Part shown: positions 17,802 through 26,490 of the stretch, in pieces
Position numbering within the stretch: position 1 is the stretch's first letter
Layout of the letters: every line of letters begins with the position of its first letter
Source of the DNA: Azoarcus taiwanensis
GTDB taxonomy: Bacteria > Pseudomonadota > Gammaproteobacteria > Burkholderiales > Rhodocyclaceae
Length of the DNA stretch: 35,607 bases
Direction of reading: 5' to 3'
Assembly: GCF_012910885.1 (NCBI RefSeq)
Contig: NZ_WTVM01000028.1
Span: 1 to 35,607 of the forward strand
Position numbers and translations under genes: made by a program
The notes under the pieces: model-generated
The model's input: the letters and a program-made list of their open reading frames with translations, nothing else
What the model was told of the DNA's origin: nothing
Database searches by the model: none

Positions 17802-19270
17802 TCGCGCACCAGACGGTCGAGCGTCGCTCCGTCTGCCGACTCGAGTTCGAGCACCAGCGGCATCTGGCCCAGCGCATGGGTCGCACACGACAGACATGGG
17901 TCGAACGCGCGGATCGCGACCTCGATGTGGTTGAGCAAACCCTCGGTCAGCTTGCGCCCGCTCAGGTAGCGGTTCGCCACCGCTCGGATCGCGGTGTTCA
18001 TGGCCTGATTGTTGTGGGTCGTCGACACGATCAGGTTGCACATACTCACCAGATCGTCGTCATCGACCTGGTAGTGATGAATCAGAGTGCCGCGCGGGGC
18101 CTCGATGATGCCCACCCCCTCGCGACCGCGCGCGCCCTCGGACATTCTCTCGCCGGCCAACAGATCCGGGTCGTCGAGCAATTCGCGGATCACTTCGGCA
18201 GCATGCAGCATTTCGATCATGCGTGCCCAGTGGTAAGCCAGCGTCGCCTGAACAGGACGACCTTCGCCATGCGCGAGAAACTCGCGCCTTTCAGCTTCGG
18301 CGAAGATCGTCGGGATGAAGTCGCAGTTCTGCACCCGTGCAAGTGGGCCGACCTTGTACCATCCCGCATCCGGGCCGAGCTCCCGCAGATAGGGAAACTT
18401 CATGTAGCTCCACGGCTTGACCTGCTCGCAGATCACCGACCGATAGTCCGCCTCCGCGACCCGGTCACGGATGATTCTTCCCTCGGCATCGCGAAAGCGC
18501 AGATGACCGTGATAGAGGTCCATGGCCCCGTCGTCACGCACGATGCTCATGAAGCCCGAATCGAAGCAGGCGAACTCGTCATACAGAAGCGGATCAGCAC
18601 GATGCAGGCGCTTCACGAGCTCCACCGCGGCGCGCGACCACTCCACCACCTGCGCGATCTCCGCCTTGAGCAACTGGTGGTCGGCCACCGACAGATGGCG
18701 GTTCATGCCGCCCGGCACCGCCCCGGTGCCGTGAATGCGTTTGCCCGCCGTGGCGCGGATCACCTCCTGGCCGAACTTGCGAAGAAGCACGCCCTGGCGT
18801 GCGATCTCGGGATGCGCCTCGGCCACCCCGACGATGTTGCGCCGACCGACGTCACTTTCGAATCCGAACAGCAGATCGGGCGACGAGAGGTGGAAAAAGT
18901 GCAGCGCATGCGATTGGAGGATCTGCCCGTAGTGCATCAGCCGGCGCAGCTTTTCAGCGCTGGCGGTCAACGGCACTCCGCCTACGACATGATCGAGCGC
19001 CTTGGAGGCGGCCAGATGATGGCTGACCGGGCAGATGCCGCACAGGCGCTGCACCATCACCGGAACCTCCCAGTATGGCCGGCCCTGGATGAACACTTCG
19101 AAACCGCGGAACTCGACAATGTGGAGCCGCGCCTCGCGCACGCTGTCGTCCTCGTCCAGCAACAGTGTCACCTTGCCGTGCCCCTCGACCCGTGAGACCG
19201 GGTCGATGACCACACGGCGCAAGGACTCGCGCTCGCTTGCGGTTTCGAGTCGGGAAAGGTCTTCGTTCAT
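17798..19270 (-). CDS. hoxH: NAD-reducing [NiFe] hydrogenase large subunit HoxH
   Basis: A 490-residue catalytic subunit carrying the NiFe(CN)2CO site, which splits H2 reversibly. The N-terminal cysteine pair is C77/C80 in RLCGICPVSHH and the C-terminal pair is C459/C462 in DPCLSCATH. Twenty-five residues follow His465, the extension expected to be cut off by HoxW. The VIDPVSRVEGHGKV start motif is intact. The length and the cut site closely match what I recall of the Cupriavidus necator soluble hydrogenase (group 3d). Start ATG 19270, with GAGAAG upstream. The gene sits between hoxY (35-base gap) and hoxW. Confidence 0.96.
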   Translation of the reverse strand: MNEDLSRLETASERESLRRVVIDPVSRVEGHGKVTLLLDEDDSVREARLHIVEFRGFEVFIQGRPYWEVPVMVQRLCGICPVSHHLAASKALDHVVGGVPLTASAEKLRRLMHYGQILQSHALHFFHLSSPDLLFGFESDVGRRNIVGVAEAHPEIARQGVLLRKFGQEVIRATAGKRIHGTGAVPGGMNRHLSVADHQLLKAEIAQVVEWSRAAVELVKRLHRADPLLYDEFACFDSGFMSIVRDDGAMDLYHGHLRFRDAEGRIIRDRVAEADYRSVICEQVKPWSYMKFPYLRELGPDAGWYKVGPLARVQNCDFIPTIFAEAERREFLAHGEGRPVQATLAYHWARMIEMLHAAEVIRELLDDPDLLAGERMSEGARGREGVGIIEAPRGTLIHHYQVDDDDLVSMCNLIVSTTHNNQAMNTAIRAVANRYLSGRKLTEGLLNHIEVAIRAFDPCLSCATHALGQMPLVLELESADGATLDRLVRD

Positions 19271-19305
19271 GACGTTCTTCTCGGTCGGTCTCACTCCGAT
19301 GGCAC

Positions 19306-19860
19306 TCAATCGAAGCGCAGCAGTTCGTGCGAAAGCCGCGGCGTGCGCCCGGCAATCAGATCGGAGAGAAACTTCCAGATGGTCTCGCCCGATGGCGGGC
19401 ATCCGGGGATGAAATAGTCGACACGCACGATCTCGTGGATCGGATGCACCTTGTCCAGCAACAAGGGCAGTTCCGGGTCGTTCGGTACGCCGGGGGCGTC
19501 CATGCCCTCCCGATGTTCATACACCTCGCGCAAGCACGCCTCGAGCTCCAGATGATTGCGCTGGGCCGGCAACCCGCCGTTGATCGCGCAGGCGCCGACG
19601 GCGACCAGGGTCTTGCAGTTGGCGCGGAACGCCCGCAGCACATGAACGTTCTCGGCATTGCACACTCCGCCCTCGATCAGGCCGATGTCGCAGGGCCCAC
19701 ACTCCTTGATGTCGGTGAGAGGAGAACGGTCAAACTCGACCAGCCTGGCAAGCTCGAACAGATGCTCGTCGATGTCGAGAAAAGACATGTGACAGCCGAA
19801 GCAACCGGCGAGCGAGGTCGTCGCGACTCTCAGGCGGGGTTTTTTGTCCAATTGGCTCAT
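19306..19860 (-). CDS. hoxY: NAD-reducing hydrogenase small subunit HoxY
   Basis: A 184-residue small subunit of the hydrogenase module. The probable ligands of its single proximal [4Fe-4S] cluster are C20 and C23 (AGCFGCHMS), C91 (VGACAINGG) and C154 (IPGCPPSGE). It passes electrons from HoxH to the HoxU cluster chain. It is short and lacks a Tat signal and the distal cluster domain, as normal for cytoplasmic group 3 enzymes. ATG at 19860 overlaps the hoxU stop as ATGA, so the two are translationally coupled. Confidence 0.95.
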   Translation of the reverse strand: MSQLDKKPRLRVATTSLAGCFGCHMSFLDIDEHLFELARLVEFDRSPLTDIKECGPCDIGLIEGGVCNAENVHVLRAFRANCKTLVAVGACAINGGLPAQRNHLELEACLREVYEHREGMDAPGVPNDPELPLLLDKVHPIHEIVRVDYFIPGCPPSGETIWKFLSDLIAGRTPRLSHELLRFD

Positions 19861-20570
19861 GGCTTACTCCCCTTGTCACGCATCGACACCACCGAGATCG
19901 GCACCTCATCGTAGGTGCGTTCGCCGATCGGCACTTCGAAACCGACGCGTTTGTGGAGGATGACTCCCACCGGGCAGATGTTGGCCGCGAGATCGTCGGC
20001 CGAGAAATCAGTATCCCCGAGCTGTCCGGACTCGGCATTGACCACGAGATGCTTGTGGATACCGCGATTGGTAAGCGCAAAGACGCTCTTGCCGTCGACG
20101 TCACGGCTCGCGCGAACGCACAGCTCGCAGAAGATGCAGCGGTTGAAGTCGAGCAGAATATCGGGGTGTGATGCATCGACCGGGCGCACCGGAAAAAAGT
20201 GATCGAAGCGGGCACTCGTCATTTCCAGTTCGTAAGCCTGGGCCTGTAGCTGGCAGTTGCCGCTCTTCTCGCAGCTCGGGCAGAAGTGATTGCCCTCGAC
20301 GAAGAGCATCTGCAGCAGCGCGCGACGCTCGCCATTCATTTCGGGCGTATTGCTCTCGACCTCCATGCCTTCCTTGGCTTCCAGCGCGCAGGAGGAGACG
20401 TGACGCCCGCCGACCTTGACCATGCACAGCTTGCACGAGCCGTGAGGCGGAAAATCCGGATGCCAGCACAGATGGGGTATGTAATGGCCGGCCGCACGTG
20501 CGGCCTCAAGAATCGTCTGGCCGGCCTCGAAGGGCACCGGCCTGCCGTCGAACATGAAATGGCCGCTCAT
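19857..20570 (-). CDS. hoxU: NAD-reducing hydrogenase diaphorase subunit HoxU
   Basis: A 237-residue iron-sulfur subunit homologous to the N-terminal part of complex I NuoG. It has a [2Fe-2S] site at C35/C46/C49/C61 and a His-ligated [4Fe-4S] site at H95/C97/C100/C106 (HFCPSCEKSGNC). A second [4Fe-4S] site uses C145/C148/C151 (RCIFCELC) with C199. It relays electrons between HoxY and the FMN of HoxF. ATG 20570 overlaps the hoxF stop by four bases (ATGA), and its own stop overlaps hoxY likewise. Confidence 0.96.
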   Translation of the reverse strand: MSGHFMFDGRPVPFEAGQTILEAARAAGHYIPHLCWHPDFPPHGSCKLCMVKVGGRHVSSCALEAKEGMEVESNTPEMNGERRALLQMLFVEGNHFCPSCEKSGNCQLQAQAYELEMTSARFDHFFPVRPVDASHPDILLDFNRCIFCELCVRASRDVDGKSVFALTNRGIHKHLVVNAESGQLGDTDFSADDLAANICPVGVILHKRVGFEVPIGERTYDEVPISVVSMRDKGSKP

Positions 20571-22399
20571 CGTTCCCCCTCCGTGTGCTGTTTGTCACCG
20601 CTGTCGAGGTGTGCCGCCGGGTCGTCGCGCCCGGTGATCCTGCGGGCGGCCGCCAGCGCTGCGTCGAGATCGAAGGCCGGTTCGAAGTCCAGCGTCCTCA
20701 ACCGTCGCTCATAGGCTGGCCGGAACTTGGCCAAGGTGTCCACCACCGGATTCGGGGCGGTCGAGCCCAACCCGCAGTGACTGGTGTTGCGCAGCAGACG
20801 GTTGATCCACTCGATGTCGGCCAGATCCTTCTTGGCACCATAGCCACGGGCGAGCTTGTCCATGTAGCCCTTGAGCAGCGAGGTGCCGATACGACACGGC
20901 GTGCAGAACCCGCAGCTCTCGTGGGTGAAGAAGTCGACGAAATTGTGTGCCACGTCGAAGGGGTCGCGACTGGAATCGAACACCATGAAGGCACCCGCGC
21001 TGGGTACATCCTCGAAGGCGATCGAGCGCGAGAACTCGTAGCCCGCGATGGTTACTCCCGAGGCGCCGCCGACCTGGACCATGTGGGCATCCCCGGCGCC
21101 GCAGTCCTCGAGCACCCGGTCGATACGCACGCCGAACGGATACTCGTAAATGCCCGGAAACGCGCAGTCGCCCGAAACCGACAACAGCTTGGTACCGGTC
21201 GATTGCGCGGTCCCGGTGGCGGCGAACGCGGCCCCACCGCCCAGCGCGATCAGCGTCGTCTTTGTCAGGGTCTCGACGTTATTCACCACCGTTGGACGAC
21301 CAAGATAACCATGGGTCACCGGAAACGGCGGCCTGATTCGCGGCGTTCCACGCTTGCCCTCGAGGGATTCGATGAGTGCGCTTTCTTCGCCGCACACGTA
21401 GGCGCCTGCGCCGAGATGGATCTCGATGTCGAAGTCGAAACCCGCCTCGCCGAGGATAGTGCGGCCGAGCAACCCGGCAGCGCGCATGCGTGCCAGCTCG
21501 GCCTCGAGAGCCGGTCTGAGGTATGCATACTCGCCGCGCAGATACATGAAACCCCGGTTAGCGCCGGTTGCCCAGGCCGCCAGCACCATTCCTTCGAAAA
21601 CCCGGTCCGCGCATCGCGTGAGCAGCACCCTGTCCTTGAACGTACCGGGCTCACCCTCGTCCGCGTTGCACACCACGACCTTGTCAGATCCCGGAGCGTC
21701 CCGACATGCCTCCCATTTGACGCAGGTCGTGAAACCAGCCCCGCCGCGCCCACGCAGCCGGGAGGCCCGCATCTCGTCAATCCACTGGTCACGCCCGAGA
21801 CGAATCGCGGCTTCGATCGCGCTTCCGGACACGAAACTCTGCCCAAGCAAGGCATCACGCCGGCGGATGTTGTCGTCCACGTGAAAAAAGGCCCGTGGCC
21901 AGGCAGAAAGCGGCACCCGCGTCCGCACCAGCTCGGCGATTTCGTTGATACGCTGGTGATCCACCCGGGTGATCGGCAAACCATTGACCAGCATCGCTGG
22001 CCCCTGGTCGCACATGCCGGTGCAGGAGGTCACGTCGATGCTGATCAGGCCATCCTCGGACAGCTTGCCCTGCTCGACCCACAGCTTGCGACACAAGGCG
22101 TCGCGCAACTCAAGGCTGCCCAGCATTCGGTCGGTGATGTTATCCGAGAACAGAATGCGGTATTCGCCCACCGGTTCCAGGTGAAGAAAACTGTAGAATC
22201 CGGCTACCCCCTCTACCCGCGCACGTGGCAGATCAAGACCGGCTGCCACGGCCGAAATGCCGGCCGGCGGCAAGTAACCGAGTGCCTGCTGCAAGTCGAT
22301 CAGGATCTGCAGCAGCCTGGTGGCGTCCCGTCCGTGCTTGGTGATCACGGACTCTGCGGCTTGTGCGATGTGGGGCACGTCGGACTCCCGTGTTGTCAC
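20567..22399 (-). CDS. hoxF: NAD-reducing hydrogenase diaphorase subunit HoxF
   Basis: A 610-residue fusion of NuoE-like and NuoF-like domains that holds the FMN and NAD(H) sites. The NuoF part has GRGGAGF (217-223) for FMN, GAGAYVCGEESALIESLEG (about 331-348), and a [4Fe-4S] site at C496/C499/C502/C542. The NuoE part keeps C126 and C130 (TSCTGMCDQGP), but the first two cysteines of NuoE align with S85 and D90 in FSDNITDRM. Initiation is probably GTG at 22399, with a purine-rich GGAGGGGGAGAGG stretch upstream. It is first in the operon, ahead of a 333-base region shared with nrdJ. Confidence 0.95.
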   Translation of the reverse strand: MTTRESDVPHIAQAAESVITKHGRDATRLLQILIDLQQALGYLPPAGISAVAAGLDLPRARVEGVAGFYSFLHLEPVGEYRILFSDNITDRMLGSLELRDALCRKLWVEQGKLSEDGLISIDVTSCTGMCDQGPAMLVNGLPITRVDHQRINEIAELVRTRVPLSAWPRAFFHVDDNIRRRDALLGQSFVSGSAIEAAIRLGRDQWIDEMRASRLRGRGGAGFTTCVKWEACRDAPGSDKVVVCNADEGEPGTFKDRVLLTRCADRVFEGMVLAAWATGANRGFMYLRGEYAYLRPALEAELARMRAAGLLGRTILGEAGFDFDIEIHLGAGAYVCGEESALIESLEGKRGTPRIRPPFPVTHGYLGRPTVVNNVETLTKTTLIALGGGAAFAATGTAQSTGTKLLSVSGDCAFPGIYEYPFGVRIDRVLEDCGAGDAHMVQVGGASGVTIAGYEFSRSIAFEDVPSAGAFMVFDSSRDPFDVAHNFVDFFTHESCGFCTPCRIGTSLLKGYMDKLARGYGAKKDLADIEWINRLLRNTSHCGLGSTAPNPVVDTLAKFRPAYERRLRTLDFEPAFDLDAALAAARRITGRDDPAAHLDSGDKQHTEGER

Positions 22400-22580
22400 G
22401 ATCTCAATTCTACCTCTCCCCCTCCGACAGCGAACACGAAAGCCGAAACCAGAAGAGCGCCCCGGGGACTCCGATTGGCATGGCCCAAGCCTGGTAAGCC
22501 GCCCTCGAGGATCGGCCAGATCGGGCGCTTTTCCGCGTCGCGAAAGGCTTTTCGCCCCAAAACCATGACGTCGCTGGAGC

Positions 22581-22594
22581 TACTAGATCTAGTA
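22581..22594. promoter_or_regulatory. 14-bp perfect palindrome, possible NrdR-type operator
   Basis: TACTAGATCTAGTA. Its core CTAGATCTAG fits 8 of 10 positions of the NrdR-box core CwAtATaTwG, and it lies upstream of a ribonucleotide reductase gene. NrdR boxes normally come in pairs at helical spacing, and a good second box is not seen, so the identity is unproven. Confidence 0.35.
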
Positions 22595-22658
22595 CGTAAA
22601 GAATTCTTGACATACCGCGGAAATCTGTAACTTCCTGTTTTTATATGTTTTAATTTTT

Positions 22659-22687
22659 TTGCATTTGTGCAAATTCCGGGCTATTCT
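22659..22687 (+). promoter_or_regulatory. Candidate nrdJ promoter overlapped by an inverted repeat
   Basis: TTGCAT (22659-22664), a 17-base spacer, then TATTCT (22682-22687), about 45 bases ahead of the nrdJ ATG. The -35 is covered by the inverted repeat TTTGCA-N4-TGCAAA (22658-22673), a possible operator. Both boxes are only partial matches. Confidence 0.38.
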
Positions 22688-22732
22688 TCACAACGTTCCG
22701 AACAACATTCATCTGGAGACCGCGAGAAAACC

Positions 22733-25600
22733 ATGAGCACGAAGACCCCCGCCCAACCCAAGCTCAAAGGTGACGCATCCACCCTCGCCCCACAGGAAAT
22801 CTGCGCCGAGGTCCTGATCGAAAAATACGCCAAAGGCGACGAACAAAGCATTCTCGAGGTCCGTTCCCGGGTCGCACGCGCACTCGCTGCAGTCGAGTCC
22901 GAAGACCGCCGCGGCCACTGGGAGGCGAGATTCCTCGAAGCACAGCAGATGGGCTTCGTTCCGGCCGGACGCATCAACAGCGCTGCCGGCACCAAGCTCC
23001 AGGCCACGCTGATCAACTGCTTCGTACAACCCGTGGGCGACTCGGTCACCGAGTCCATCGACGGCCGTCCGGGCATCTACACCGCACTCGCGCAAGCGGC
23101 AGAGACGATGCGTCGCGGCGGTGGTGTCGGCTATGACTTTTCCAGCATCCGGCCCAAGGGCGCACTGGTCAAGGGCACCCAGTCCAACGCGTCCGGTCCG
23201 GTGTCCTACATGCGGGTCTTCGATCGTTCATGCGAAACCGTCGAGTCCGCCGGTGCCCGTCGCGGCGCGCAAATGGGCGTGCTGCGCTGCGACCATCCGG
23301 ACATCGAGGAATTCATCCATGCCAAGGATGAAGGCGACCTCACCAACTTCAACATCTCGGTCGGGGTCACGGACGCCTTCATGAAGGCGGTCGAGGCCGA
23401 CACTGACGTCGAGCTGACCCACAAGGCAGAGCCCATCGACGAGCTCAAGCAAGCCGGCGCCTATCAGCTCGATGATGGCGTCTGGGTGTACCGCAAGGTG
23501 CGCGCGCGCGATCTGTGGGACCAGGTCATGCGCTCCACCTACGACCACGCGGAGCCCGGCATCCTGTTCCTGGATCGGATGAACCAGGACAACAACCTCT
23601 ACTACTGCGAAACCATCGAGGCGACCAACCCGTGCGCCGAGCAGCCGCTGCCCCCCTACGGTTGCTGCGACCTCGGCTCGGTCAACCTTACCCCCTTCGT
23701 CAAGAACCCGTTTTCCGACAAGGCCGAGTTCGACTTCGAAGGCTTTGGCAAGGTGGTCGACACCGCAATCCGCATGCTCGACAACGTGCTCGATGTCACC
23801 CACTGGCCGCTGCCGGAGCAGGAGGCAGAAGCACAGTCCAAGCGTCGCGTCGGGCTCGGCTTCACCGGCCTCGGCGACACCCTGATCATGTTGCAACTGC
23901 GCTACGACAGCGTCGACGCACGCAAGATGGCGACCCGCATCTCCGAATTCATGCGTAACCGCGCCTATCTGGCTTCGGTCGAACTCGCGGTCGAGCGCGG
24001 CGCCTTCCCGCTGTTCAACGCCGACCTCTACCTGTCCGGCGGCAATTTTGCCTCGCGCCTGCCCGCCGACATCAAGGACAAGATCCGCAAACACGGCATC
24101 CGCAACTCGCACCTTCTGTCGATCGCACCCACCGGTACGATTTCGCTGGCCTTTGCCGACAACGCCTCCAACGGCATCGAGCCGCCGTTCTCCTACACCT
24201 ACACCCGGCGCAAACGCATGGCCGACGGGACCTTCAAGGAGTACGCGGTCGAGGACTACGCCTGGCGTCTGTACAAGCATATGGGTGGCAACGTCGAGCA
24301 GCTCCCGCCCTACTTCGTGACCGCGCTGGAAATTTCCGCGCAGGCGCACAAGGACATGGTTGCGGCAGTCGCGCCCTATGTCGACACGTCGATCTCCAAA
24401 ACGGTTAACGTGCCGGCCGACTATCCGTATGCCGATTTCGAAGACCTCTACATGACCGCCTGGAAGGCGGGCCTGAAGGGTCTGGCCACGTATCGTCCGA
24501 ACAACGTGCTCGGCGCGGTCCTGTCGGTCACGCCAACCGCCGAGCAGAAGCAGCCGCAGGACGTCGAACTCTCCGACGCCAACCGCCGCCTGATGATCAA
24601 GAGCCTGCCAGCACCGGTGCTGTCCAGCCTGCGCTGGCCAGGTCGTCCGGATCTGCCGGACGGCAACATGGCCTGGACCTACATGCTCGGCACGCCGCAG
24701 GGTGAATTCGCCCTCTTCGTCGGCCACATCGAATCCAACGGTGCGGGCAACTTCCCCTTCGAGGTATGGGTGAATGGTGCAGACCAGCCCCGCGGCCTCG
24801 GTGCGGTCGCCAAGACCCTGTCGATGGACATGCGCGCCAACGACCGCGGCTGGCTCGAGCTCAAGCTCGAGACGCTCGCCCGTACCATCGGCGAAAAGTC
24901 CTTCGACATGCCATTCCCGCCCCACGGCGAAAAGAAGATGTTCCCGGGCGTGGTTTCCGCGTTCGCTCAGGTCGTGCGCTACCGCTGCGAGAAGCTCGGC
25001 GCGCTGGAAGCCGAAGGCGCCACACCGGTGCTCGACACCTTGTTCAGCCTGCAGGAGCCCAAGACCGGCACCGACGGCACCCTGTCCTGGACGGTGGACA
25101 TCGCCAACCCGGCCACCGGCGAGGATTTCGTCCTCGGCCTCAAGGAAATCACGCTGCCCGACGGCGTCACCCGCCCGTACTCGGTGTGGCTGTCCGGCAA
25201 CTACCCGCGGGCCCTCGACGGTCTGACCCGCATCCTTTCGCTCGACATGCGGGTGATGGATCCGGCCTGGATCGGCATGAAGCTGCGCAAGCTGCTGAGC
25301 TATCCGGAGCCCCTGGGCGACTTCATGGCCTTCGTGCCGGGCACCAAGCGCCAGCAGAACTTCCCGAGCACGGTCGCCTACATGGCCCGCCTCATCATCC
25401 ACCGCTACGCGATGCTCGGCGTACTGGACGAGAACGGCTACCCCACCCGCGAAATGGGCATTCTCGAAGCCCCGCACAAGGACAGTGACCCGGTCGTCAT
25501 GCAGGGTTCGCTGTGCACCGAGTGTGGCAACTACTCGGTGATCCGCAAGGACGGCTGCGACTTCTGCACCGCCTGCGGTGCGGTGGGCACCTGCGGGTAA
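22733..25600 (+). CDS. nrdJ: Class II (adenosylcobalamin-dependent) ribonucleotide reductase
   Basis: A 955-residue enzyme making deoxyribonucleotides without needing oxygen. C96 (LINCFVQP) and C311/C312 ([13 protein letters not shown]) supply the redox pair. N299/C301/E303 in the NPCAEQ motif form the radical site, and APTGTIS (about 465-471) binds phosphate. The C-terminal region has two related TSCPD-like segments (about 675-717 and 815-857) and ends in a zinc-ribbon-like tail with C928, C931, C942, C945, C948 and C954. ATG 22733 was chosen over the longer frame from 22667, which would run through the promoter region. B12 dependence suits life with variable oxygen. Confidence 0.94.
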   Translation: MSTKTPAQPKLKGDASTLAPQEICAEVLIEKYAKGDEQSILEVRSRVARALAAVESEDRRGHWEARFLEAQQMGFVPAGRINSAAGTKLQATLINCFVQPVGDSVTESIDGRPGIYTALAQAAETMRRGGGVGYDFSSIRPKGALVKGTQSNASGPVSYMRVFDRSCETVESAGARRGAQMGVLRCDHPDIEEFIHAKDEGDLTNFNISVGVTDAFMKAVEADTDVELTHKAEPIDELKQAGAYQLDDGVWVYRKVRARDLWDQVMRSTYDHAEPGILFLDRMNQDNNLYYCETIEATNPCAEQPLPPYGCCDLGSVNLTPFVKNPFSDKAEFDFEGFGKVVDTAIRMLDNVLDVTHWPLPEQEAEAQSKRRVGLGFTGLGDTLIMLQLRYDSVDARKMATRISEFMRNRAYLASVELAVERGAFPLFNADLYLSGGNFASRLPADIKDKIRKHGIRNSHLLSIAPTGTISLAFADNASNGIEPPFSYTYTRRKRMADGTFKEYAVEDYAWRLYKHMGGNVEQLPPYFVTALEISAQAHKDMVAAVAPYVDTSISKTVNVPADYPYADFEDLYMTAWKAGLKGLATYRPNNVLGAVLSVTPTAEQKQPQDVELSDANRRLMIKSLPAPVLSSLRWPGRPDLPDGNMAWTYMLGTPQGEFALFVGHIESNGAGNFPFEVWVNGADQPRGLGAVAKTLSMDMRANDRGWLELKLETLARTIGEKSFDMPFPPHGEKKMFPGVVSAFAQVVRYRCEKLGALEAEGATPVLDTLFSLQEPKTGTDGTLSWTVDIANPATGEDFVLGLKEITLPDGVTRPYSVWLSGNYPRALDGLTRILSLDMRVMDPAWIGMKLRKLLSYPEPLGDFMAFVPGTKRQQNFPSTVAYMARLIIHRYAMLGVLDENGYPTREMGILEAPHKDSDPVVMQGSLCTECGNYSVIRKDGCDFCTACGAVGTCG

Positions 25601-25605
25601 GCGAC

Positions 25606-25643
25606 TGCGGCGGAAGCTGGCGTCAGCGCCGGCTCCCGCCGCA
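25606..25643 (+). terminator. Long hairpin after nrdJ
   Basis: Arms 25606-25622 and 25627-25643 pair over 17 positions (15 Watson-Crick, one G-U, one mismatch) around a TCAG loop, starting five bases past the nrdJ stop. No T-run follows. It probably limits read-through into the PP2C gene or protects the nrdJ 3' end. Confidence 0.55.
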
Positions 25644-25665
25644 TGACGCATACGGATCAGACTGA

Positions 25666-26490
25666 ATGCCTCGCAGAACATGCGGGTACGGCGCGAACCT
25701 CATTGGCGGCCGCGCCGAACAACAGGATGCCTACGCATGCCTGTCAAGCAAGAATGGCAAGAATCACTTGCTGGTCGTGGCCGATGGCATGGGTGGCCAC
25801 CAGGACGGCACGAAGGCCTCTGAAACGGTCATTGCAGTAGCGCGAGACCTCTGGCGCCATCACAAAGAGGCGCCGACGGACCCCCATGGATTCCTGGAGA
25901 CATTGTGCCAGGATGCCCACGCTCAGATACGCAGCTTGTGGACTGACGAAAAAGCCGGTCCGATGTCGACCATTGCTGCCTTGGTCGTCACGCCTGCTGG
26001 TGCATGGTGGGCGCATGTTGGTGACACAAGGCTATACGCGTTGCGAAACGGCAGGCCAGTCTTCCGCACAGACGATCACACTCCACTGACCAGTCTCGTA
26101 TTGAGCGGGAGCTTGACCGACGAAGAGCGAAAGACGCACCCGGATCAGAACAAACTGCTTCGCGCACTGGGCAGCACGGCAGTCCCGAAGGTGACGCATG
26201 GCAAGATCGCCATGACACCCGACACCGGCTTTCTGCTGTGTACGGATGGATTCTGGAGCGCCATCGATGACCGCGAGTTGCCGGCCCTGTTCGAGTCCGC
26301 AGACCCACAGCTCGCGTGCCAGACCTACGCTGAACTGGCTACCAAACGCGGAGGCGAGCATGCGGATAATGTGACGGTCGCCCTGTTCACCAAGCGCCAC
26401 GCCACGGCCTCCACCTTCAGAACCTACTGGCCCATTGTGCTGGCGATACTGATCTCCCTCACTCTACTGAGCACACTCGTATTCCGATGA
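25666..26490 (+). CDS. PP2C-type protein serine/threonine phosphatase, membrane-anchored
   Basis: A 274-residue metal-dependent phosphatase. The PP2C motifs appear in order: RAEQQDAY (residues about 16-23), VVADGMGGHQDG (metal Asp40), GDTRLYALRNG, LLCTDGFW and HADNVTVALF. All metal-binding Asp positions are kept, so it should be active. A single C-terminal hydrophobic helix (about 250-270, WPIVLAILISLTLLSTLVF) would anchor it with the catalytic domain in the cytoplasm. It is the likely eraser for the transmembrane kinase encoded nearby. Its stop overlaps the start of the LysM lipoprotein gene (ATGA). The ribosome binding site is weak. Confidence 0.9.
   Translation: MPRRTCGYGANLIGGRAEQQDAYACLSSKNGKNHLLVVADGMGGHQDGTKASETVIAVARDLWRHHKEAPTDPHGFLETLCQDAHAQIRSLWTDEKAGPMSTIAALVVTPAGAWWAHVGDTRLYALRNGRPVFRTDDHTPLTSLVLSGSLTDEERKTHPDQNKLLRALGSTAVPKVTHGKIAMTPDTGFLLCTDGFWSAIDDRELPALFESADPQLACQTYAELATKRGGEHADNVTVALFTKRHATASTFRTYWPIVLAILISLTLLSTLVFR

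Larger units (their letters stand above)
22400..22732. other. Divergent intergenic region hoxF / nrdJ
   Basis: 333 bases with no gene. The hoxF-proximal part is GC-rich and shows no convincing promoter. From about 22580 it turns strongly AT-rich, which is unusual in this window, and holds three perfect palindromes: TACTAGATCTAGTA (22581-22594), AAGAATTCTT (22599-22608) and TTTGCA-N4-TGCAAA (22658-22673). A lone consensus -35 TTGACA (22607-22612) has no good -10 at normal spacing. I see no cobalamin riboswitch fold. Confidence 0.6.

Noticed and set aside
22474-22494. Possible sigma-54 promoter (GG-N10-GC on either strand) for hoxF or nrdJ
   Set aside because: Only the dinucleotide spacing fits. 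The flanking bases match TGGCAC/TTGCA poorly on both strands.
22600-22732. Cobalamin riboswitch ahead of B12-dependent nrdJ
   Set aside because: The leader after the proposed promoter is about 40 bases, far too short, and I see no B12-box-like sequence. The expression logic of the enzyme also gives no reason to expect repression by its cofactor.
23228-25681. Open frame of over 800 codons antisense to nrdJ
   Set aside because: Low-complexity Arg/Gly/Val-rich translation with no domain signal; codon bias of nrdJ explains the lack of stops.
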